Shown one piece after another: positions 1-11,385 of a stretch of DNA of 64,000 nucleotides (its first letter is position 1; every line of letters starts with the position of its first letter). Below the pieces are notes generated by a model. It did no database searches. It was not told the origin of the DNA and saw only the letters and a list, made by a program, of their open reading frames with translations. The position numbers and the translations under genes are program-made. The DNA is from Isoetes taiwanensis. Its lineage: Eukaryota > Streptophyta > Lycopodiopsida > Isoetales > Isoetaceae. The stretch is from the NCBI GenBank assembly GCA_021234155.1, contig JAJEKV010000023.1, positions 5,601,945-5,665,944 on the forward strand. The letters are read 5' to 3'.

Positions 1-929
1 CATTTAACACTACATGTCGAGGACCGCCAGCAGAGTAAGTTCTATCACACCAAAAATTATCGGGTTTCAAATTATTCTCACTCTTCCATGAGCAAGGAAG
101 GAGAAGAAAAAAGGCGCCTTTAAATTGTCGATCCTTGGGTGGAAGGATCTCGGAAGGGATGAAGGAGGCCGGAACCCTAACATCCGGGGAGCTTGGAATG
201 GAGATTTCGAGTCGGGGAAAAACTGTTCAATACGGGAGCTTCACTTCTCTTTGTTCAAGACTCTACAACACTCTGCAGGTGGGGAATGAAGTTGTGGTTC
301 ATAGAAAAAGTCCGCCAAAGACCAAAGATGGAGAAGATGACACCACACGGGAGGAATCCGGATGTGAAGGAGACGAAGATATGGTCGACTCCCCAATAAT
401 GGATCAGGATGATCGGATCAGATTTCACTGAGAGGGGCACGAGAAAATGGAGCTACTGGCTCGGTATTATCCGTTGGGAATATCACACAAGCCGCTCTTT
501 GGACATTAGGCGGCTGAAGGTTTGCACGGGAGATGCCGTCTTGTTCAACCACATGGAATTTAATCCAGCACACATGCTGGAGATTCTGAACCTGATGGTG
601 CGACATCCTGTTGCAGATCCAATGCCTGCGGATGTCATACCTTTTAGCGAATCGACCGGTCGGTTGTTCATTTGGAAGTCCGAGGAAGACACGAAGGGAA
701 AAGACGTCCGGTTAAGGTAGTGGACGGTCAAGATTCGATGAGAGGAGGTATAAGTATTGCGAGCCGGAGAAGGAGGTGCCGCGAAAGGATCAAGGATAGA
801 TATGCCAGCGCAGAGTGCGAGTTCTTTGTGGAGACGCGAAGAACCTAACCGGCCAAAGTATTCAGTGCCCGAACACAATAGCGGCCGAAAGTGCCAGCTA
901 CGTGAGGTAAATAACTCTGATTCTTTCCA

Positions 930-1016
930 TTCTCGACTCGCGAGTCGAGAAATTGTACCATCCTAACATTTCCCGATTATCACTGGGGTTTCTCGACTCG
1001 CGAGTCGAGAAACCCC
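930..1016. repeat. Two palindromes in gene X intron, copy 1
   Basis: A perfect 22-bp palindrome at 930-951 has the core CTCGACTCGCGAGTCGAG. A second copy at 985-1016 is perfect over 32 bp because its flanks (GGGGTTT and AAACCCC) are also mirror complements. Copy 2 has the first intact (11306-11327) and the second mutated near 11360. Confidence 0.9.
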
Positions 1017-2705
1017 GGGGCTACTATTTACTGTTTATTTCGGGTGTTTGTAGATACTATCATGCTCTGACATTGGTACATTGACTGAATGCAGCCCTTA
1101 TCCTGACCAGATCATACACGCTAGGCAACAGTGGAAAGCATTGGGTTGTCCTCAGCGTCCTAAAGGAAATAGGGCTCCCTCGGATAAGTGGAAGACCTTT
1201 GAGAAACTATGTAGATATGTTCTGCTGGAGGGCCAGGAAGATGATGAGGGAGAGGATGAAGAGGAGAAGAAGAAGAGAACACCAAGGAAAGGGGGAGTCT
1301 CTCTCAGACCAATATGACCTCATTCTTAGCAACCGAGGTAAGGATGCCGGGAGAAATGGACCGAGATATGGGCTCAATGGACAAGAGGCAAAAGTGAAGG
1401 ACAGCAATGGAGAATTTCCATCCGAGGCCGGACCCCAAGTTGTTTGACAAAGCGGTTCATGAAGAGGATCTGAGGGCCTCACCGGACAAAAAACGCTTGA
1501 CGCAAGGCGAGAATCTTGGATGGAACAATCCCGCTAAGGAAGACTAGGAGTTCTAAAATGCGGGACTAAAGGATTATGCCACGATCCCTAACAAATAAGC
1601 GTTTAGAAGAAGGCATCACGGAGTTCGCAACGTTGCATCTAATGAATACCATGACTTTGATTTTTACAAGGAAAAGGCTGCCCTTGATGAGGAAGACATG
1701 AAGGAATTGAACCGTCTATGTCAACCCTACATCAACACCAAGCTGAAGCGTAACGTCAAAACCCTTCCTTTCCCACGAGCGTGCTATGGCAATTCTCAAG
1801 AGGAAACTTGGATTGGGGGTGGTCCCATTTAAGGCCGGCGATAGCCCCCTATTTACGGTAACTTTGGGACACAAGGGATTTGGTGGTGCAGGCCGCACTG
1901 GACCCGGTGGCACTATTTGTCATCAATATGATCGAAGACCCCACCTTTTTTATGACAAAGCTGACATAGAGCAGTGGTACAAGGCGTTAATTCGGACATG
2001 ACCGACTGGATACTTTCGGTTTCCTTGTCTTTTGCATGCGGCAATCGGACAGCTTCTTTGTCTCCCAATGGGCAGGTGATATTAACTTCACCAACAAGAT
2101 CATGTACTCCATATAACGAACTTGATCATGAGTGTAGACTTGGCTTGCCAAGGCACCAAGCTTTGCCAACATAGTTTTGGTTTTGATTTCAAGATCGGTT
2201 TGTAGACACGGATAAGTGGTGGTCTAGCGAGCATCATTATCTCGGCAGTTCATGATCTCTCAAGAGCGAGATGGAACCACGGAAGGGGGCAGATTTATGG
2301 AGGATGTTCCATCGATGGACAAGGTCAGCAAAGATGGTGCGACGGGTCCTATACATAGAATTCCTATCGGCCAAGAGTTATCAAGTACTTCATAACTTGC
2401 CTGATCGAGGAAGATCAAATTGTATCACGAAAGTGGTACATGAATGGCCTGTTCTCTCGGGGGCTATCTTTGTTTGGAATGAAACCTATATCCGTGGTTG
2501 GAAATAAGGACATGGTTGAAACCATTCGGTCATACCCGGATACGCTTCATGAGCATTTCAGGGGAGGAAGACAAATGGAAGCGATAAAGGCGGCGAGGGA
2601 CGAGGGAGACCAAGCCGGCGTAGGCGTGAGGTTTAGACAAGGATCTTTGCCGAACACATTCTTGAGAATCGAGATTGAAGTGAGTTTACTTTGCTCTATC
2701 GGTGT

Positions 2706-2790
2706 TTCTCGACTCGCGAGTCGAGAAAACTCGTTCCTTTCAATACCTTTTCTTTTCATTCTCGATTTCGCGAGTCGAAAACTCGTTTCC
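2706..2790. repeat. Palindromes in second gene X intron, copy 1
   Basis: A perfect 22-bp copy lies at 2706-2727 and a degenerate one near 2760-2785. The matching copy 2 intron (13060-13145) has the reverse state: the first is degenerate and the second nearly perfect. Confidence 0.85.
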
Positions 2791-3658
2791 TTCGGCCGGA
2801 TGTCATCATTTCGGGGAGTTCCATGTCAGCGACTCCGGATCATTGTCATTGGATACGGCGGTTCGCGTCGCGAGGAGGAGAGTGCACTCCACAAAGACAA
2901 TCGAGCAAGCAAGACACCGCTCCGCGCCGAAAGGAAAGGAAAAGATAATGATCCGCATTTGGATCCCGATGAACCGGAAATATGGTCGAGCCAAACTCCA
3001 ACCGGGATCGGTGGTCCCGCCAAGCTTGTAATATTTGGCGTCAATGGAGTATTAGCTGCAGTATACCACGATAAAGGCGCCCCCGAGATTAACACCTCGC
3101 AGATCAGACCGTAAGCGGAGCATAAAATAGTGTATCCGGAGGCCTAGAGCTAAGGAAATTATTGAATGGTGCATTGAAGCGGGGATTGAAGTGGGCATAT
3201 GGTCTTGTATGGCAAAGAAAAATATTGTCAATGTTCTTGGTGTTCTCGACATTTCAGTTTTGAAGTTCAAGTTCGTTTGGGGAAGCGAAAGGGTCGAGCA
3301 TGTGTCGGACCTCGATCCAGCCATCACAAAGGGGAAGCCTATAATGGTGAAAAGGTGGGCCGGGGTTTATGAGCAATTCGGGACTATGGCAAACACAACC
3401 GCTGATCATAGGCGACTCGCCTACAAGTGCTATCATAACGCCGCATAAAATACAATCATTGCTAAGCCATATCGACCAAGAATATGAGACGGATAGGTGG
3501 TTGTCCTTGGTTGTGTCTGTCTTGGCGGAATCCCTCTTTGCCATTCTTGTCGCCCGATGTGATTAGGAACTATCCGAGCCTCCACGGAACCCGATCCGGA
3601 GAGCAAGGCGATCATGAAAGCTATGGGCGACAAATATTTTGGTGAACAAGAAGAGTGA

Positions 3659-4891
3659 CCTACGCTTTTCGGATAGTCAAATTGTGTGAATATTGTAAAC
3701 AAGCGTGAAATGTATTGAACATTTTGTAATGAATATACTTGTATATTGAGTTTTGATGCCTTTCTCGACTCACGAGTCGAGAAAGGCATGCTTTGTCCCT
3801 GTTGATGAGACCATTTGTATGTTTGATTGTGTGATTTGGATGCAGCCACAATGTATTATGATAATGCTTCTACGTTGCGTTTCTGGGCCTTTCATTTCGC
3901 GAGTCAAGAAAGGCACCGGGTTGTACTTTCACTTTTATGGGCCTTTCTCGACTCGCGAGTCGAAAGACACTACTTCCCCCGTCATTGGATGCGGTTGTAT
4001 GGAATGAATGTTCTCCATTGTAATTTGATTTCAACATTCTTTTCTTCGTTTTGACTAATGGCACCGTAATTGTTAATCATACTCTCCTTGCTCCAGGTGG
4101 TTCAGGCACAGATCCGACACCAGCACAGATCCCGCTCAGGCATCACAGAGACCGCTCCAGGCGGCACAGATCCCGCTCAAGGCGGAAGAAATACCGTGCA
4201 GCACGAGATCCCGGTCACGCTACACTCTTGCGGCCTTTGGGATAAGGTTGCTCGGGAATTCAGAGGTTGCTCGCTACACCCTGGGGATAAAGAACAGGCG
4301 AAGAACAAAGAGAAAGTCCAGGAAGCTCAAAGCATCTTGCAAGCATTGCATAACATCCACGGAGGTTGGGGAAGGAGCATATTCGATGGAAGGTCTGCGG
4401 GAGGCGAAAGTGGAGAAGTCGGGTGGACAGTCGGACGGTAGCTCCAGAGGCACCTCCACGTGAGGCATTCCACACCCTTCGGGTTGCCCCCAAGGCTTAC
4501 AGTCGGCGTGAAGAAGCGCCGCTAGTTAATCCCCTAAGGTGGACCACCTACGAAGATGATGTAACTGTAGTGACAGCAAGACCACCATGGTCTCTGCGTC
4601 CGATGTAAAATACATTGTACCTGTTCAATTTATTAATAAAAATTCTTTTTCAACTAGATCTTTGGTTTCAAACTTTAATGAATTTACTTTGTTTCAGTTG
4701 CATTGTTCTTGTTCTCGACTCGCTAACCAGAGAAAACTGCAGCAAAGCTTGAATCGCGAGTTTTATTCAAAAATTGAATTAAGGATAGTTTTCGGTCGGC
4801 GTGCTCCTTTTTTTGTGTAAATTAACGGGGTTCGGAAAAAAAGTGGGAATGGAATGAGTCCCACTTTAATTTAAATCTGACTTTAGCCACT
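3659..4891. other. Spacer between gene X and HGKG-type gene, copy 1
   Basis: Apart from the three palindromes this holds a CAG/CGG-rich stretch (about 4090-4210) with short internal repeats around CACAGATCCCGCTC, and no convincing reading frame. The same stretch in copy 2 is 14031-15254. Confidence 0.5.
3756..3968. repeat. Three palindromes in gene X 3' flank, copy 1
   Basis: Copies lie at 3756-3789 (34 bp with one central mismatch, arms extended by ATGCC and GGCAT), about 3890-3915 and about 3944-3966. All are just downstream of the stop codon, so they would fall in a 3' UTR if transcribed. Equivalents in copy 2 lie at about 14127-14160, 14255-14285 and 14311-14333. Confidence 0.85.
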
Positions 4892-5203
4892 GAGGAGGAG
4901 AGTGGGTGTGAATCTGGTGGAATCATTCTTGAAGCGATCTAAGCATATGAGTGTGCAAATGAAAAAAGGGATTCTAAATTACTTTATTCAGCATAAGGCA
5001 TTGGATGGAATTGTGGGAGATGATCTCAGGGACTTAAAAGCAAAGAACCAAATGATAAGTAACATCAGGGAGTCTATTAAGACCGCGGAAACGATCTACA
5101 AATTTGGATTGTTTGGCGCCAAAAGAGTTGTTTGGCTATGGCGGTTGGTGGAGAAAATGAGAATTTGAGTAATGAAAAATTGGAAAGCTACTTGATGTTC
5201 ATC
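4892..5203 (+). pseudogene. HGKG-type gene, first exon fragment, copy 1
   Basis: This duplicates the exon at about 15280-15580 (it starts RVGVNLVESFLK and ends just before the CACTA end). It is followed by only the first 1851 bases of the CACTA element, so the rest of the gene is missing from this copy and it cannot be functional here. Confidence 0.65.
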
Positions 5204-5219
5204 CACTACAAAATTAAAG

Positions 5220-5745
5220 CCACATTACGGCGTCTATTACGACGCCCGGGCGTCGTTTAGACGTCGATCATCGCAAATCAAAAGGTCGATAAACGACATC
5301 TATTTCGACGTCTGAGCGTCGATGAACGACCTTTATGCGTCGCTATACGCGTCGCAACCGCGGCGTCTTAAAGCGACGACCTGACGTCGTTCAACGTCGT
5401 TGCATTACCGTTGCTAATACCGCAGACCGCCGCTTTGCGGCGTGGCAGCGCCAGCCTTGTACCGGGCGTGGTCGATGGTGGGGCAACGTCGTTAAGCGGC
5501 GACAAGTACATCGTCACCATGACGCGCGTGTCTGCGTCGGCGTGGGGTTGCGGTAGCGTGGCGGCTGGCGTGTCGGCCACGTGTTAAACGTCGTTCAACG
5601 ACGTTGCTGACGTGGCTGCCATGCCGCCACGTCGTTCAACGACGCTGCTAACGTGGCGGCCGCGCGCTGGCGTCGAGACGAATGATGAGGTGGCGCGATA
5701 CACGTGGCAGCCACGCCAACAACGTCGTTAAACGACGACCAAGGA
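5220..5745. repeat. CACTA left subterminal repeats, copy 1
   Basis: Many copies of short motifs around ACGTCGTT and AACGACG in both orientations (for example ACGTCGTTCAACGACG) are packed into about 520 bases. Subterminal repeats of this kind are where CACTA-encoded TNPA-type proteins bind in studied elements. Confidence 0.8.
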
Positions 5746-6198
5746 ATTTTGAAAAAAAAAATATTTATTTAATATTATTCAATATTATTTAACGGACAGT
5801 TAATATTCATATTCAATATTAACAAATATTTAATATAAATAAATATTTAGTATTATTTATTAATATTAAATAATATTAATATTAACAATAATATTAATAG
5901 TATTAATAAATATTAAATATGAACAAAATAAATCGAGAATAAAAATTTAAAAATTCGAAAAATAGAAACAAATATTGATTAAATTATATTAGTATTGAAA
6001 GATCATGGTAGATAAGCATTATTATTTAATATGTAATTAAATGTTTAATAAATCTAAGAATAAAAAAATAGAATCGAGCATAAAATTAACATAACAAAAA
6101 AAATCACAAATAATAAGAACAAAGCATAAAAAATTTAGATTGAATTCGATTAATATATTTCACAATGTAATTTGCACATTACAAAATATATTGAGTCT
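5746..6198. other. AT-rich stretch with no gene
   Basis: This stretch, repeated at 16115-16571, is very AT-rich, with many AATATT and TTTAATA runs, and has no reading frame. It may be a 3' flank of the minus-strand transposon gene. Confidence 0.6.
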
Positions 6199-7054
6199 TT
6201 AGTTGTTGCTCTCTTCTTCTTCTTCTTCTTCGGCGCCTTCGTCTTCATTTACCTGCATTATATTGTATCGCAACAATTAGTTCATTGTAGTCACAAATAA
6301 TTATCTAATGAATGATACACACTTCCCCCCGTTCACGCGGAGCGGCGTACTGGATGGCCGCATGACTGCCTTTTTTGAAGGCCCTTTCGCGTTCATCTTT
6401 AGCGGCGGGGCGACAAGCAAATGACTTCTATTGAGAATGAGCACCAAAACTAATGTTAGTGTTCAACTCGAGAACCTACATTATAAACCAAATTTATACT
6501 TACAAATAGCTTATCCAGAAAGCCATAACCGCCAGACCCAGTCTTATTGGCACTATAGCTGCCACTTGCTTCGTCGTACCTCGCGTCCAGCGCTGCCTTT
6601 GTTCTAGTTTCCCCTTTCTTTGATAATATGTTGGCCTTCAAACACTACAATGCAATACAAGGACTTAGTCCACATGGCGTCATCTAATTATACGACTCTC
6701 CCGACTACAATGCAATACAAGGACTTAGTCCATATGGCGTCATCTAATTATACGACTCATGGGAGAGATGATGTACTTGAAATGCCTCATGAGTCAACCA
6801 GATAGGCTGTGCCACTTCCTCTATCGGGACTCCTGTAGCTTTGGCAAGAGCTTTCAGCTGCTTCTTCTGATTAGCTCTGCAAAATATAAATAAAATATGA
6901 GTACAATGAGGTTATAATGAAGAACGAAAAAGCCTAATACCTGGTGGCTTTAACATGTTTACCCTGTTTTGAACAAACCCCCCTCCATGAGATCTCTCCT
7001 GACTTGAGCTCGGGATATTCTGCTTCTAAAATCGCCTTGATCCTCTCTTTTTCC
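6199..7054 (-). pseudogene. CACTA six-exon gene, 3' exons only, copy 1
   Basis: This holds the last exons of the gene described at 16572-18027, cut by the duplication junction. Here the third-exon frame reads through VPIEEVAQPIWLTHEAFQ, whereas copy 2 has a stop at the same point, so this copy preserves the better reading. The intron at about 6643-6757 contains a direct 58-base duplication. Confidence 0.6.
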
Positions 7055-7984
7055 GATCAGGCGATCGATCGAACCGAACCATTCCAAGGCCATCTTATGA
7101 CAGTAGCTTGGTCGACGGATCAGGACGCTTCAGTACCGGAAGTTCTCGCAGATTGAGTGTTCGAGATTCGTTGCCTCGGAAGAAAGTGAGGCCCTTTTTA
7201 GTCTTTGCTTTTTAGTTTTCTGTAAGTCCTTTATCGCATTTTTACTTATATTACGTTGTTAGAGGCTCTTATTAATCCCCGATACAATTCTGACCCGACA
7301 AATCCTTATTCACGCTTTTATAAACGACTATACCCACATGGAATCGAACACGGAAGCCTCCTCCTCATCCAACCAAATCCAGGTATGTTTTGTAATATCA
7401 TACCCTTTTTAATCTCATTTCTCAGATCTTTGTTTTCGTTATCTCATTAATCTCATTTGTCTCCTTTGTTCTCTGTTTTCTCATTAATCTCACTAATCTC
7501 TCGTTATCCGTTTTCCTTTTTGTATTGTTTTACATTTTTTTTGTTATCTTTTTTCTTGCTTGTGGTTGAATTGAATACATTATACGGGCAAAAGTGAGAA
7601 TAGTGGTTAGAGTAGTAGCAAGCAACCGAGATGTCACTCATCGAGACATGTTTTAGGAAGTAAGATATTGCGAGCATTAATGTAAGAGATTCACAAAAGA
7701 TATAGCTAAACCTGTCTAAGAATGTTTCATAACAGAACATAACTAGGAATGTTTTTCTCCCAAAGAAGAACTAAGAATAGGAATTGCTTCACGAGAATGT
7801 GATTTCTAACTCACAAAGATATCCTCCACTGCGGGCAGAGACATGCAGGAGTGGCGAGTTGAGAATACTTCAACTTGCCAGCGGTCCAAGAAGTATCTGA
7901 GGCCTTCTTCTCGACTCATGGTCGAGAACTTCTCGACTTCCTTGGCAGAAGAGGGAGTGTATACCTGGGCTGCTGGCGATTGAG

Positions 7985-8899
7985 GGATTCTCGACTCGCG
8001 ATTTCGGGATTGCACACAGCTACCCAATGTCTTCACATTCTTTTTAACCCTGCTGCAGCCTTCTCGACTCGTGAGTCGAGAATGTCATACCCTGTCAATG
8101 GCCCTTTGTGCAGTCGCAGGTGCCTCCACCCGACCGAGTCACTCTCCCTTGAACCATGCTCATCGAATATTGCGAAGAGGACTGGCTCCGACTGGGTGGA
8201 GGCCTCGGCGACTAACCAACTTTCTCGACTCGTGAGTCGAGAAAACGCAGGCTCTAGTGCACTCTAGAGCTGGCCTGCAGACAGTCTTAACCACTCTCCT
8301 TCTATCTTCCTGGGGACATTGCGAAGGGAAGTGGTTTTGATTGTCTGAGGCCAACTCTTAGCAACCCAATTCTCACATTATTGTGGTCGCGATGGCCTCT
8401 ACCCAATCAAAGACCGTCTCCTTGAACCATCTTCATTTAATTTTGCGAAGGGGATGGGCTCTGATTGGGTGGAGGCCCTGCATAACTAACCACAGTGGAA
8501 ACCCACAGAGCTATTCTGTATGCATTCTTCGGCTGAGGTCGGAATGCCTTACCCAACCGCACTCCATGTGTACCATCCGGAGTTCTCGATGGCTAAGGCA
8601 TTCTCGACTTCGGTCGGTCGAATGTAGATCTAAAACCAGCGATCGCATTCTCGACTCGCTAGTCGAGAATCCTCTAGCCGACCAATTCTCCACGTATTGT
8701 GGTCGCGGTAGCCTCTACTACGGTCGAGCCACTCTACTTGAACCATCTTCGATTTTAATATCGAAGGGGAGGGGCTCGGTTGGGTGGAGGCCTCTACAAC
8801 TAACCACGGGGAAACCCTGAGTTTCAGTCTGTGCATTCTTGACTTGCGAGTCGAGAATGTAGACAGGAAGACAAGCATTCTCGACTCGCAAGTCGAGAA
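7985..8899. repeat. Palindrome cluster in the long gene X intron
   Basis: Copies of the CTCGACTCGCGAGTCGAG palindrome, with central variants (CGTGAG, CGCTAG, CGCAAG), lie at 8061-8082, 8222-8243, 8648-8669, 8836-8857 and 8878-8899, with half copies near 7915 and 7990. They alternate with the hairpin-like units described separately. Confidence 0.85.
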
Positions 8900-9100
8900 T
8901 CCCTTACAGGCCAATTCTCCTATCGAGAATCCCTTACAGCCAAGGCTTGCATTCTCTACAACTCTTGCGACTTTACGTTCTCCCCGTTTTTAGTCCCAAG
9001 TGCCTCTAGCACTGCCGAGGCCACTCTCCTTGAACCATCTTCCTCGAATATTGCGAAGAGGAGTGGTTCCGACTGGGTGGAGGCCCCTCCGACTAACTAC
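8116..9100 (+). repeat. Four or five dispersed hairpin-like units of about 90 bases
   Basis: Units at about 8116-8212, 8390-8475, 8710-8800 and 9000-9095, with a weaker one at 8280-8350, share the order CCTCTAC, CCACTCTCCTTGAACCATCTTC, a short loop, GCGAAGAGGAGTGG, then GGGTGGAGGCC. The CCACTCTCCTT and AAGAGGAGTGG arms can pair, and so can the outer CCTC and GAGG ends. The spacing of about 290-310 bases suggests an old tandem array including the palindromes. Confidence 0.7.
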
Positions 9101-11305
9101 AAGAGGATGCATTTGAACCGCATCTCCTGGGCCTTAGACCTAGCCTGATCTATGTACAACATTCCAAGAAAACAGTCCAAGAAAAATACACCTAAAAGCG
9201 AACTGTTTTCTTTACCCCGATCCATTGTTTCCTAGCCGAAAGCATCTCTCAACCCGAGAGTAAATCATCTCGAAGCTGAAAAATGTTGGACAAGGAAACG
9301 ATGAATCCGTCGAGCTTATCAGCAGTTCCATTATTTAAACACAGACGGCATGTTCTACAAGCGAAATAACATAGGCATCTCTGAAACTCACCTCTTCACG
9401 CAGTAATTCCTTGGGCCTTTGTATCCGCGGATCCCGCGGCCTCACCTAGAGTCTTTGCTTCTTCATTCGGTCTCATCAAGAGTGTATTCGCGATCTAATA
9501 CTTGTGTCCGCTGCGATTCTCGCGTATCCCCGATTCCATGGCGCAAAGATGTAGAGTTCCCGTGTGCGGCAGCTCCTCTCCGCTTCCTACCTTAGCTCGT
9601 GCTCATCGATCAAATCAGCTGCTTGCAATAGGGGGCCGGTCGGGAAAAACACATATGCAAAAGGCGCTGTTAGCGACTTACGCGTCGGGGCGCCATTCGA
9701 AGTAAACTACGATCGATGCTCGCCTCGAACTCAAGGTCGCCAATGCATGATCAAGATAAACTACGCTCCGCTCACTAAGTCCCTTGATGTGATTAAATTT
9801 GAAATAGTGTTTGGGCGGGCTAAAGGCGACCCGTCTTTGTACTTTAGCCCGCTTTTTTTCATAAATGATTGCATGTCCTTAAATTCAAACTAAAGAACAC
9901 GCCCGATCTTTTTTTACATGCAGTCCTAAAACTCACAACGCGCGGAGGAAACTTAATTTACAGAAGGGTCCGATCAGGAAGAGGATGAGGGGGCATCTGA
10001 GACATGGCGACTGGCCCAAGAAGCTTAGGCCCGGAGGGGATGCTAGTTCTAGCGGCACCAAGAAGAAGAAGACAAACACCCCTGTGAGCTCGAGAGGTTT
10101 ATCTTTTTGTCGAATACCTTAACCGATCCATCCTTTCTTCTTGCAAAGATTCACCGCGGACTCACTAGTGATCACTGGCCGAACTCCGTTCTTCGTCATC
10201 GAGGGACTGGAGACAGAGCTTCTTGACACACCAGCAGATTCTTGGTGGTATGTCGAGGTATCAACAAGTGGGAAGGAGAAAGATCTGTTTCTCCACCAAA
10301 GAGACAAGAAGAGCTCCGGAGACAAGTACAAGAAAATCGGTGTTGTGCTCTCCGCCTGGCCCAGATTCAAGCATTTAACACTACATGTCGAGGGACCGCC
10401 ACAGTAAGGTCTATCACACCAAAAATTATCGGTTTCAAATTATTCTCACTCTTCCATGAGCAAGGCGAAGGGCACCGAAAAAAAAAAAGGCGCCTTTAAA
10501 TTGTCAGATCCTTGGGTGGAAGGATCTGGAAGGGATGAAGGAGGCCGGAACCCTAACATCCAGGGAGCTTGGAATGGAGATTTCCAGAGTCAGGGAAAAA
10601 CTGTTCAATACGGGGAGCTTCACTTCTCTTGCTCAAGACTCTACAACACTGCAGCGGGGGGAATGAAGTTGTGGTTCATCGAAAAAAGTCCGCCAAAGAC
10701 CAAAGATGGAGAAGATGACACCACACGGGAGGAATCGGATGACGAAGGAGACGAAGATATGGTCGACTCCCCAATAATGGATCGAGATGATCGATCAGGA
10801 TTTCGCGAGAGAGGGCACGTAAAATGGAGCGGCCGGGCTCGGTATTATCCGTTGGGAATATCACACAAAAGTCTTCTGGACATTAGGCGGCTGAAGGTTT
10901 GCACGGGAGATGCCGTCTTGTTCAACCACATGGAATTTAATCCAGCACACATGCTGGAGATTCTGAACCTGATGGTGCGACATCCTGTTGCAGATCCAAT
11001 GCCTGCGGATGTCATACCTTTAGCGATCGACCGGTCGGTTGTTCAAATTTGGAAGTCCGAGGAAGACACGAAGGGGAAAAGACGTCCGGTTCGGGTAGTG
11101 GGTCGGTCAAAGACATTGAGGGCGGCGCAAGTATTGCAGACGGAGAAGGAGGTGCCGCAAAGGATCAAGGATAGATATGCCAGGCGAGAGTGCAGAGTTC
11201 TTTCAGCGGAGACGCCAGCAACAGAACTGGCCAGCATTAGTCACTGCCAGAACACAATAGCGGCGAAGTGCCCATTTCGGAGGTAAATAACTCTGATTCT
11301 TTCCA

Positions 11306-11385
11306 TTCTCGACTCGCGAGTCGAGAAATTGTACCATCCTAACATTTCCCGTTATCGGGTTTCGACTCGCGCGAATCGAGAAACC
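11306..11385. repeat. Palindromes in gene X intron, copy 2
   Basis: A perfect 22-bp palindrome lies at 11306-11327, followed by a degenerate copy near 11358-11380 that has lost its exact symmetry relative to copy 1. Confidence 0.85.

Larger units (their letters stand above)
1..3658 (+). pseudogene. Gene X copy 1, 3' part: unknown region plus FCP1-like HAD domain, frameshifted
   Basis: This is the second copy of gene X, missing its first exons because the window starts inside it. Exon positions mirror copy 2: a donor GTAAGT near 34, an exon ending about 905, an exon from about 1050 to 2679 (donor GTGAGT), and a last exon from about 2830 (acceptor CCATGTCAG) to the stop at 3656-3658. The HAD start motif here reads KLVIFGVNGVL, with the nucleophile Asp changed to Gly; copy 2 keeps Asp. 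Many one- or two-base differences from copy 2 break the frame. Palindrome repeats sit in both introns and in the 3' flank. Either a decaying duplicate or a gene with sequence errors. Confidence 0.6.
1..7054 (+). repeat. Tandem duplication unit, copy 1 (left-truncated by window)
   Basis: This stretch matches 10372-17434 almost base for base, apart from clusters of short indels and substitutions. It holds the 3' part of gene X, the first exon of the HGKG-type gene and the first 1851 bases of a CACTA element with the same insertion site as in copy 2. Similarity stops abruptly at 7054, where copy 2 continues into the rest of the CACTA element. Copy 1 must begin before the window. The shared insertion site shows that the duplication happened after CACTA insertion. 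Confidence 0.9.
5204..7054 (+). mobile_element. Truncated CACTA transposon end, copy 1
   Basis: It begins CACTACAAAATTAAAGCC immediately after ATC (5201-5203), exactly as the complete element does at 15581, and stops at the duplication junction. It carries the left subterminal repeats and the 3' exons of the minus-strand six-exon gene. Confidence 0.85.
7383..9968 (+). other. Probable first intron of gene X, no coding potential seen
   Basis: After the GTATGT donor at 7383 comes AT-rich sequence to about 7800, then a block of palindromes and repeated hairpin-like units (7985-9100), then unremarkable sequence to about 9960. No reading frame here resembles a protein. An exon inside this stretch cannot be excluded. 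Confidence 0.45.

Noticed and set aside
135-431. Independent small genes in the first 3 kb
   Set aside because: They are pieces of gene X copy 1 broken by indels, recognisable by alignment with copy 2.
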